From Ypsolopha sequella (taxonomy: Eukaryota; Arthropoda; Insecta; Lepidoptera; Ypsolophidae): 64,000 bases of DNA. Within the stretch, counting starts at the first letter, position 1. Every line of letters begins with the position of its first letter. Below, in pieces: positions 10,601-22,600 of this stretch. The notes below the pieces were generated by a model. The model saw nothing but the letters and a program-made list of their open reading frames with translations. It ran no database searches and had not been told where the DNA came from. The position numbers and the translations under genes are program-made. The stretch covers positions 29,801,045 through 29,865,044 of the forward strand of contig OW203990.1 of NCBI GenBank assembly GCA_934047225.1. Reading direction: 5' to 3'.

Positions 10601-13600
10601 ACGCGACGGAACAAATAAACAGAGCTTCAGTCTTGTAATTATAACCGAGATATAATTGCTACGCTGCCTGTGGATACATTTTAGTTGTATATTTTTGCTT
10701 ATTCAGCGTTGAAAATAGTAATTTCGTGTGAATGCAACTGTCGATAAGGACAACAAAATAGTTTGCTTCCAGTAAACAGTAAACAATGCAGATTGCGTCA
10801 CAGAGTCATTCTGCAGCGACCACAGCGTGCGGTGACGTCGGTTGCGTCATCCATCACTCGCTGGTGCACGGGATGATCCGACTCGCACAGCCTGCGCCTG
10901 CGCCTCGGTGCGACGACAGGCAGAACCCTAATGTTCACTAATCAGCACAAATACTGATATCTGATTGAAAGATTTAATGTAATTACAGTGCCCAAGCAAG
11001 AGTCCGCACCCGCGTTCTGCCTCACATTTAATGTAATTACAGTGCCCAAGCAAGAGTCCGCACCCGCGTTCTGCCTCACATTTGTCAATTCTGTACTTGT
11101 TCGAATCAATCGATATGTCCTGGCGACTACAGCAAGTGTCCCGGTGACTATAGCGAGTGTCTTGGTGACTACCGCAAGTTTTTGAGCTCATCTTTTTGGA
11201 GTCTTCAGAGATAAAAACAGCCATCCATTTGTAAATAAAGAAGACTAATTTTGGAGTGCTAATAAATGTGATGGAAATAGGACGGCGCCGGCTCTAATGA
11301 GAACTACAGGAATAGAAAAGGTCGAGAAACTGTGTCACATCAGCATACTGGCTCATTCCGCAGCCATCACGTTGAGCCTCACTATGACTAGTAATGGCTA
11401 TTACCACATGATGACATGCCGTCTGCCGGCCGCCGACCGTCGGTCGCGAGCTCCCGGTGTTGTGGTCGCCCCGCGGATGGAGAAAGCCGTAAGTTCAAGG
11501 TCTCGCTCATGATGTATGTCATTGGCCATTTCCGTACTTGTTACATCACACACGCACACACACCCTCACACAAACAATGGTCCACAAATCCCCGGAACGC
11601 TAAGCAAATGCGTAACGCACTTCACCTACCTGTTTGTTTTGTGTGAATGAGTGTTTAAGCATTTGCTTATACATTATCGCAAAAATGTTTACATAATAAG
11701 TGCGTGCTGTGCCATGCCGAGTTACCTGCGACCACTTCGACAACCATCTGTCAAACAACAATGGCGATGTGTCTGCTAATTGACAGACGAAAATAGTTAA
11801 ATAGAACATATTTTAAGGTATTCGGTCTTATTTTTCTTTTGACCTAATGTCAAACATCAGCAATAATATTTCACAGATAATTCACAAAATAACCAAATTT
11901 GCCATTGGACTTATTGTGCTGGATGGGTAAGAAAAAAAGTTGCTAGGGTAGGCTATCCTCTTAAGTTATGCACTTTGCGCAAAGCTTAGCCATAATATCC
12001 TAATGCAGCCACGAATTCAAAATAACTGAAGTTTTGCGTTTCTGTTTAGAGCAAGATAGACAGTTAAAAACAAAAGCGTTAGAACAGGACTGTATTTTAG
12101 CATTATGCAGCCCCTTAAATTATTTTTATTTATTTTGTTATTATAATATTCCTTTATTTGTGTTAATATTTAACATTAACTCACATATAAAACAAAAAAA
12201 CTTTACTGTCTTAAATAATCACATAGACATTAATAACTAACCCTGAATTGATTCACACAACTCTCTTCAATAACTAACCCTGAATTGATTCACACAACTC
12301 TCTTCAATAACTAACCCTGAATTGATTCACACAACTCTCTTCAATAACTAACCCTGAATTGATTCACACAACTCTCTTCAATAACTAACCCTGAATTGAT
12401 TCACACAACTCTCTTCAATAACTAACCCTGAATTGATTCACACAACTCTCTTCAAAAAGAAAAGACACAGACACAACACATTTGTGTCGATTCGGTGTAA
12501 CTCGTTTTACCTTTTTTGACAGGACTAAACTTAATTCAAGCGTTATGTCTTTTCGTTATGTCGTTCTGTATCGAAAAGACAAAGACAGGACGCTTAAAAT
12601 AAGGTTAGTCCTGTCAAATAAGTAAAGTTGTGTTATACCGAAGCGACACAACTAACAGTTAAGTAACTGCATAACTAGAAAAAGCAAAATAACTATTAAG
12701 GATTTCTATTTCGGTTTTCACATCCTCAGCTCAGGATGGACCTAGGACCGGGAAAACCTCAGTCAGTCGATGATCAATGAACATCGAAGTTTGTAAATCA
12801 TTAGCCTACGAGACGAGATACCGTCAATGGAGGACGCTAACGATCAAAGAGACAGCTCTCTATTGTCACAGATGACAATCAGTTACGTCACAGATGAGAC
12901 AGTGATTGAGGCCGCGTCACGCCGCGCGCCGCTCTGTGAGAAACATCATCGAATGTGACACAACTTATGTAATGTCTTTAGACGTAAAACGTAAAGGTCA
13001 ACGTTTGTATTTGATGTGTTATTTACTTGATTTTTATAGTTTATTGTTCCTCTTTTAACGTAAAGGGAACACAACGGCTATCTTTCTGGATAGTTATAAG
13101 GCAGCAAGTCACCATCTGCCACACTTAATTTGTGAAAGATTTTCGAGGCAGATGTCCGTTATCTCACTCCATAGCCTTGTTATCCGGTCCATTTAGAATC
13201 CCATCCTCATAGCCCTCTCCAAGTCGCTTCCTTCCTGGCAATAGTTTGGCAACTGTGGGGGACTGTCAGTTAGTGTATCTCAATGATACATTGAGGAAGA
13301 TTGAGGCCTCCATGGTTGTAGCCATCTCACATTTAGATTAAATGGTACCAAGATCCTATAAAAATAATTATAATGAAAGGTTTATTTGACATAAAAATAT
13401 AATTGGGTCATGAGGTCACGGCATAAACAACTTATATCACTTTACATACCCTTATCAGGCATTGGATGTTCCAAGTACAGTCCAGTCCAGCAGATCCAGC
13501 TTCCCTTTGCGGTTGACGGTACCCTTCCTCGTATCTACAATAATGACGGTACCCTTCCTCGTATCTACAATAATGACGGTACCCTTCCTCGTATCTACAA

Positions 13601-16600
13601 TAATGACGGTACCCTTCCTCGTATCTACAATAATGACGGTACCCTTCCTCGTATCTACAATAATGACTTTCTCCGCGCACGATCTCGTCACATCGAGGGG
13701 TCACGTAGACTCACGTGACACTGGACACGTTACGTTATTTAATATGTTAAAAATAAACGTAACACGTGGAAATATCCGCTTGTTAGGCTTTGCATTCTGA
13801 CATAACTCTTATTTATTATAATTTTCTAAAAAAACAAAATTATGAATTTGGCTCGACGCCCTTGTATATCCGAAAAGAGGTAAATCCCTCCTCGCCACTT
13901 CTTCTCTTTGTCGATAGTAGAGATATTGATACATTACATAACTGGACGAAATATTAGAGGGCTAACATTGTTATTTATTGCCACTGTTTTTTTAATTGTA
14001 TATATTTGCATACCTATAGGATCAGTTGTGGAAATGGCAACTGAAAATCAGTGCATTGGTTTGCTGGGTTGAGGACCTTCTTTCACGCTTACATACTTTA
14101 CAGAACTCACGTATTTAAAACATTTTTTAATCCCTAACTTAAATGTTTATTTTATTAATGCGTGAATAAAATGTGTTATTTTGTGTTGTGTGTAATGAAT
14201 GATGTAGAAATTACTTAATAAGTTATCTATCTAAAGTCATTTAATTTATGCGAAATAAAACACATTATTCTACCATACAACTAGTAAAAAGTGCGCGCCA
14301 GATAAGTCAGCGCGTGGCCAAATATTTTAGAACTAGTTATCCTTCAGTGTATTTTGTACTAAATAATTTTTGGGTGTAGTTCACTTGACTAAGCTAATTA
14401 GATTTTTCCTCATCTCCTATTTCATGTCTGTGATCGGAGAATTTGTTTCCCATAACTGGCAACGTTAGTCACGCCACCAGTCGCGCGCAGACTTATCTGG
14501 CGCGCACTTTATACAAAAATTTACTTGAAAAAAAAATGTATTTGTTGTCATTTTGCCAGTGCACTGTCACTCGGTGGCACGTGGTTAATGCAGCGACTAG
14601 TTTCTTGATATAGAAGTGCACTTCCGCACTGTCGATGTCGGTGTCGGCACTAGCTTGCTGTAGGAACATACCTATTACATTTCACTTTCGTCTCACACAA
14701 TGGACGACCGCTGAGAGTTTATAACAAAAACCAGAACTGGAGAACATTGAATGTTGCCAGAGATCAATGGCACTGAAGTCTCCACAGAGGCATACGACAA
14801 TTTGCTTCACAAGTTTTTTATACGACTTAACTAACTGACAATAGGTAGTGAGGATCAACGTTCACGCATTGTTTCGTAGCTTAGAACATTGATTTATTAC
14901 CTATCATAAATCACGCACTTTTTCTCAGGATATCAAATTATACAAATAGCTATTAACAGTTTCATGAAATGTTTATGCATACTAATAAATTAATTCATTT
15001 TTATTGCACAAATAAGCGAAACGCAGTTGGTTTATTTATACATTTTACATATATAGTAAGACTTAAAAGAAACTTAAATTAAATATAGATATATCTAAAT
15101 AATGTATATATTATTTAGATATATTAAATGTTGTTTTTGAGCTTTCTTTGTTTATAAGGGATAGTTTATTGATTATAAAAACAATAAAACATATTTACAT
15201 ACATACATACACATATTCACGCCTGTCTCCCAGGAAGGTAGGCAGAAACTACAGATTTCCATCTACTACGATTCAGACACACCTCATTCGCCTCTTCCAC
15301 ATTCATCAATCTGATCATATAAGCTATTTTATACTCGATATATTTCGGCCCGCGGTATGAGGTTGTCATCAGTCAGGCAAATATATAGTGGTCAAATACT
15401 TTAGTATATTTGATTCATGACGACCCCATACCGAGAGCCGAAATATCAAGTATAAATACGTTTTATTATTTTTTATAATCATTAACGATCCCTAATTTAC
15501 TATAGATATCAGAAAGCCATTTAAAAGTCTCCACAAGCAGTAACAGTTTTAGTACAATTTCGGTTTTGAACAATACTGTGTCGATTGCGTGGCGGCCATT
15601 GTCGCGGTTCCCATGGCAACGTGTCTGACACCCGCATCTTACACTAGTTCCCATGTGGCGCAGCCAAGTGTCGCATCTGAATCCTTTGTGTGATGTACTC
15701 TGTGGTAAGATTTATTTGCACATTGTTAAGGATGCATTACCAAATTGGGTTAAATCTTGAAATGTCAGTCATTTTGCTCGCAGCTTCACAATGCGCTATG
15801 CTATGGCAATCATTACCTATCTCTTTTTGGATGCATTCATTTGCCTAATCATAATCACGAAACATAACAGTTATATTTACAGTAAGTATAAAGACACACA
15901 TGCCGTGTCTAAGTCATATCGCTACTTCCTATCACATACCTCACTCACGAGAACTTCTATGTTTATCTTGATCAGACAACTAAAAACAATTTCCGCTGAT
16001 CAAAGCCTATTTGATTACTTTCTTGTTTGATAATCAACTTTTTACACTCTATACACTTCCGCTGGTGGCACTTTTATCTGTTCTCGTCATCGCTAAAACA
16101 ATAAACATCAGGCAAGATCGTGCCTCGAAAACAATATCGAGAATTACGTAGTTCGCTGTTTAGGTATACCGAGTTAGGTATACCGAGTTAGGTATACCGA
16201 GTTAGGTATACCGAGTTAGGTATACCGAGTTAGGTATACCGAGTTAGCTTGATAGTAGTCCGCGAAATTAGCTGGAACAAGCCATCATGCCACTTCCTTG
16301 TCCTGCCTGCGCGACCGATAGTTTTCTCTCGCTCACACAGTGCTACGTCATTAAAGTGAGTACAGAGACAAAATCTGCAGATTGTACAATTTGTACCTGA
16401 GTGGTGGAATGAGGAATTTCAATAACTTTAATCTTTTATGTATTGTTTTTGTCAATAGGGTCAGATCTTGTAAGACCGAACAGATCAACATTTTTTTGCA
16501 TAAAGTTTTTATTGTAAAACTTTTACATTTAAATTTTATTTTAATCAATTCATTATTCACAAATTCTTTTTTACTTACGATTTCACTTACATAGCAGCCT

Positions 16601-19600
16601 GAGTGAGTCTGATGCTTTGCGTTGTTATGTCACCGAAGATTATCTCTTTTCTCGAACTTTGACTTTTCTATCATTAAATAATCATTATAAACTCGCAAAA
16701 AATGGTGACCCATTTCTTTATCAAATGTTTCCGCTTTCACTTGTGTCGCCCGTATATGTACGTCACTCACGGTATCGTCACTATTAATTATTATATTTTA
16801 ACTGAACTGTTTTCTTTTCGCTGATTGGCGCAAGTTGACAAGGATCATTATGACTATGACGTCAGCCAGCCACATTAACATTAACATTAACATTAACATT
16901 AACATTCGGTATATCACCAAGTGATACAGTTCTATTATATTCCGATCCTAAACTGAAAGAAGCCAAATCCAATGACAAGGCGAACTTTCTTGATGCTGCC
17001 TCGGCGGCTTACTACCTATAATGAATGACCTTGTTCTTGCAACGTGCGCGCGCGCAGAGAAAGTGAAGCTACAATAATACAAAAAGGTTGTTATTAATAA
17101 GGGGCTTACGTCACATAACACATCCTCTTCAATTGTTATTGTGTGTTTTGTAATTCATTATGTTAATTACGAATACTCAGTCACATTCTATTAATGATAT
17201 CAGGAAACAAAGAGCAAAATTTTTACACCTATATAGGTTTCAGCAAAAAAATATATCCATATAAAAAATTATGACGTCATAGTGACGCAACGCACCAGGT
17301 GACGGGAATCTACCCGAATCCCCAAGACTTACTGAGACATCTACCAAACATTACTGAAAAAAAAATCTCCATACGCGATAATGAGTAATAAACAGAGTTT
17401 GGTGCAAATATAACGCAATATTAAAATATTAACATAATTTAATTAAAGTTATGTACCTTCTCTATTCAGCAAATATTTATGTAAACTTTTCAATTTAAAT
17501 TTATTAATAATCTTAATAAACGACTCGTACATACAGTACATATAATTATAACAAATGTTTGAATGAAATGTTTTGTGACCAGCAGATACCACCTACTTAT
17601 ATTGTTAGGTGTGTATTATATTTTGAATAAGTTTCATTAGTAAACGCAGTAGTTATATGAAACGTGTAATGTAGACCCTCCCCTGGTACGACACTACACC
17701 TCAATACTAGCTCGGACAAATGATTTCCAAAGTATGTTATATGACGGAAATAGTGCCGCTACACGATTTGTACCCGAGATGTGCGGATATAGGTTGAGAC
17801 ACGATCACTGCCACAGAGGTGGTGAGCTACTTAAAAAAGTGTAAATTCATAGTTGTCAGCAATGTGGAGCACTCGGCACATTGCTGACAATAAGCAAGAG
17901 TTATCTGTTTAATCGTTCAGGACAAAGGAGGAACCTGCCACTGGTCTTGCAGACTCTACTCCGGAACGAATTTAAATAAATGATGTGTCTATCTGTACCC
18001 CGTATTGTTTGTGTTGCATCACGGCGTGTGTCCCGTTGTACTTAGACAAGTGTCGCAAGGTTGGTAGACCTGTGTCGGAGCTCGAGTGCTCATGTTCACG
18101 GATGTGGTAGCGATTGTGAACGCATTGTCACGAATTTGCATTGTCTCTATTCGTGGAGTCTGCACTACATTTTAAATGCATTTTTGCGTGCACTGATTCT
18201 TGTAAAAACCTTATACGGAAGTTTTGATAAATGCTTGTAGTCGGGTAGTTACGAAGTACAAGAGGAATTACATTCAAAGCGGGGATTTTATACCAGATAT
18301 AAACCCATTACCGGTATAGACTTAAGGTTGGATATCGGTAGGTTGATTGCTTTAGTACAAATGAGTGTATACATAATTATATCTTATCTTATTATTGTCA
18401 CAATAACATTAATCATTTCTATAAATATTAATTTGTTCCCCCGATTTCACAGTTCAGAATTTTAAGTCGCTTAACTATCAAATACAGAGCTGTAATTGGC
18501 TGATTTGTCGCATATCCCTTAGCAAGATTTTCTTTAGAAATTTATGTGTGATCCTGCATACCTTCATAAAGATAAACAAAATAAAACAATTTATAAACGA
18601 ATTTAACACAATTAAAATAATAATCTTTTTCTATACCGGGTATACAAATCTAATTCAATAACCGGAAAAAAATATCTTTAACTGGTATAATGGTTAACTA
18701 CCGGTACGAAGCAAACCGGAATTCGAAGTGACACCGAAATATATTTTTTATAAAAAAACGGTTAAATCTTAGATTGTTTGTACTGTTGATTGCTGACACT
18801 TGGTTGAACTTGGAATACTTCATTCCATATCCCATTCAAAGAACCAAGCAAACATCAGTGTTTTTTGCATTTGCGGAAACATTGAAGAGAGAATTGTTGA
18901 AATTGTTCAAATAACATTAGCCGCAGTCCTTGTGCGACGCTCTCAGTTGATGTTACTTGTCGGTTTGTGATATATTGGGTGCAAACCTATGAAATATCCG
19001 TTTTGAATGAAAAATTGTGCATATAAAGGAATGACAAATCCAAATTTTATATATTTTTTTGTATATATTTTGCTAACAGCAACATCAATTTGTTTTTAAA
19101 AAGTGTCAGCTGTCAATAGTAGTTTATGCTACTAGGGCGAAAAGGAATAAATTACGAGGACGATTTAAAACACGAGCGTAGCGAGTGTTTTAAACGTAAC
19201 CGAGTAATTTATTGCTCTTACGCCCGTGTATCATACTACGTTTTTCAATGCATAGTGTGAGGAAATGAAAACAAATATAATCTTGTGAACTTTCAATTAT
19301 GATTGGCTCAAAAGGATTGTATCCAGAGCCGTTAAGGCGGTGGAAAAAAAGTATAACATCTATGGTAGACAGGAAAGGCTGCAGGTTAGCCAACCATTGT
19401 AAATAAATTAAAAAATAATAATAATAATAAAGCCCTAGGGCAAAATAATCGACTTTCTGTTCGGTTTTGATGCATACAAAGTGGGCCTTTACGAGCACAT
19501 GCATTGAAAAAAATATTACGAATCGTATCATGGAAATGGATTTCGAGAAATCTTTGAAAAACCATAAAATAATGTATGTCCTCCCCCTTATATCCGAAAC

Positions 19601-22600
19601 TGGTGGACCGAAAAAAAAAATCGTAGTGATATGTGCTTACGTAACGATTACAGGAAAAATATTGAGAAAAACAAAATGACAAAATTCCCAAAACTGTCGT
19701 TTCACGGAACCCGAGGTACGCGAGTCTGACTCGCACTAGACCGTTTTTTTGGAATTGTCATGATACCATCAATTTGACTACTGATAACAAGAATGACCTT
19801 CTACGGAACCTCCAGTGTGTTCACCGACCGACTCGGGATGACCCACATTTGTTTAAGTATTCTCTATTGTAACAAAAACTTCAAGGACACGTGTCCTATC
19901 TTTATATTTGCTACAGATCTATGTACTCGTTCCAGTTAGCAGCACTTGGGAGCTTATCTCTAAGGTCGTTGCGTCAGTTTTCGTTCCCAACGCACAACTT
20001 ATTATTGTTTTCATTATTTTTGAATAAAAGGTATTGAATAAATGTGATTTGTGGTTTCAACGCCACAATAGTTGAAAGTTTGTTAATCTTTTCTAGCAAA
20101 GTTGTGTTATTTTATATATTACTTTTTTAACGATCCTGTACAACAACTTTAAAGCGTATTTATAGTTGTTGTGCACGATTATTTAAAACGTAATGCATTA
20201 AAGAACACAACAACGCTAAAAAAGCTTAACTGACATTAAACTTTAGTCGCGTAGTACCATAAACCACATTGATTTAATGCTTTTCATCCAAAATAAGGAA
20301 AACAATAATAAGTTGTGCGTTTGGGAACGAAAACTGATGCAATTACCTTAAGTCATTTTGTCCAACAATAGGGCCGTTGCGCAAGTCGCTCAGTACTCGA
20401 GCAAGGTGCAGATAAAAACCCACGTTTTTATAGAGATGAGTATCGTGCTTAGATCCGCGAAAGTGACTACATTACCATATTATACAGGATTGTACGCGTT
20501 GTGCATACAAACGGTGCTGTTTGTGTCTCGAAGAAGATAATAAAATTAAGAAAACGTGATCTTTTACATTTCCCCTACTTAAGTTTCTGGTCTTGAAATT
20601 CTCATCTTGAAATTTAAATAAAAAGGACTAAAATAAATGCATCTAAACTAAACTAAAAATATCCTTATGAAATGATCATTAAAATTTACAGATATACAAA
20701 CAGACCTTTTGTATCAAGCGAGTGTTACACTTCGCTATAGCTTCAGAAGAAATAATTTTAACTATAGCATAGGTAATACTTTTGGGAACGTTGCGATATG
20801 TAAATACAACGTCATGTCAGTATACCGCTCCGTGCTGCGTTACCTACTAAACTAGGCGCCATGTCACAGGTTTGTTTTGTATGTATGGGTCGTAGTACGC
20901 CTGTGCGGCACGTGGCTTGATCAGCTAACCAACTACAGTCACAAACCCTAGAGTTCGGGTTCAAGTAGGGTTACCAGTCGACAGGAATTTTCGTAACATG
21001 TCAGTAATTTTGACCCTCCGTCGGGAAATCAGGAAAAATAGGATTTGTCAGGAATTTCTAAAAGAGATGAAAAATTATTTCATATATATATTTTTTTGAA
21101 GTTTCGATATATTTGTAACAAGAACTGTTGGAAATCGCGCTGCCTCCAGATTACCATAAAACCTTTACGAAAAATGACAGAAAATTTATTGCATTATTAG
21201 GGATGTAATTCACTATTGTAATAACACAATCGTACATATTTGTATAAATAAGTTAGTTTTTATATTGTTTTATTATCTATACATCTAAAAAATACCTTTT
21301 AAGCTAGATAAGACTGTAAACTGGAAGGAGTCTAATTTCCACTACATGAGGAAACTTTCTGTGGGAAGTAATATTGTTATAAATAATGTACCTATTTTTG
21401 AAATGAACAAATTTTCATTTTCGTTTTAATTTCACTATAGTTATACCTAAACTCAGTAATCAGCGTTGGTACCTTATTTTGCATCAATCAGGAATTCGGA
21501 ACTGAACTTAATGAAGTTTCCGCTCCAAATCGTGTCTATTACAACCGAGAAATGCGCTGAGTTTTTATTAAATAACTCTTGAAATATTGTTAGGTTTATG
21601 AAATCGCTTCTTGGGGCTCGTGTTTATACGAACATGATATTATTTACCTAATAAATTGCAAATTAAAGTAAATTGCATCGTGCATAGTATATATACATAT
21701 AGAAACTCGGTATTTTACGTTTTGGACCATTTTGGGCTCTGGGAATTATATTGTCCTAACCATAGATATAAATTTTACAGTTTTTAATTTAATTTGACAG
21801 TCTGAAATTTTAATTTCGAAATTCAACGATTTTTTCCTTATACGCCCTCATGTCAACCTGAAATAAAATGTTGTAAGTATGTGCTGAACGTTTGTGAAAA
21901 TAAAACGTTGTATCTGCTGAACGTTTGTGGAAATAATGTGAAAACTTCTGAGATGGTAACCTTAAACGACACAAAGGCAAGACACGGTACCGCTTCCCGC
22001 GCGTGGACCAACAAATATAGGCCCATGGACCTGTATTTGTTCGCTTCGTCTCGCTCGCGCTACTGTAGAAGCTCTATCTTCTTCGTTCGGTGGTGCTCGT
22101 TCAAAAAAGAGGTCCATTTTTCAGTTGACAATATCAGAACGTACCGTATCTTCCTCTTTGTTATATCAATAATGGTGACTGTAACTTTCTAATTGACGAT
22201 TGCTTCGGGTCAAATAAATTGTGTATTCAAGATGTCACGATTATTTCATTGAAATGTGGTGTTAATTCATTGACGGTAATGGACTTCGAGAGCAATTTTG
22301 TTCCTCCATATGTATCTATTGAACATAAATATGTCTGCAGTGTTCTGTTGCTTAATATCGGTATCTATCAAAATCCATGACCCATCATCGGCGCACGCGC
22401 AGCCAGGGTGCTTCATAATGACGATGTGGCAACCTTACCTTGACTCTACAGAAAAATCCTCAATTTCGCAAAGTGAAGAAATGTGGCAACATCGCAGCCG
22501 CGCAATTACTTGTCGCACCTAAACTGTAGATTCCCAAGCAAGTTTGACATATAAATAAATATTATACATTGTTATGTATAAATTCGGATCACAATACAAA

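Noticed and set aside
10790..10925. GC-rich island as a possible exon
   Set aside because: No paired splice sites with a sensible reading frame; kept only as a possible regulatory segment.
13410..13800. Open frames on both strands over the 30-bp array
   Set aside because: Caused by five perfect 30-bp copies; no splice sites or homology.
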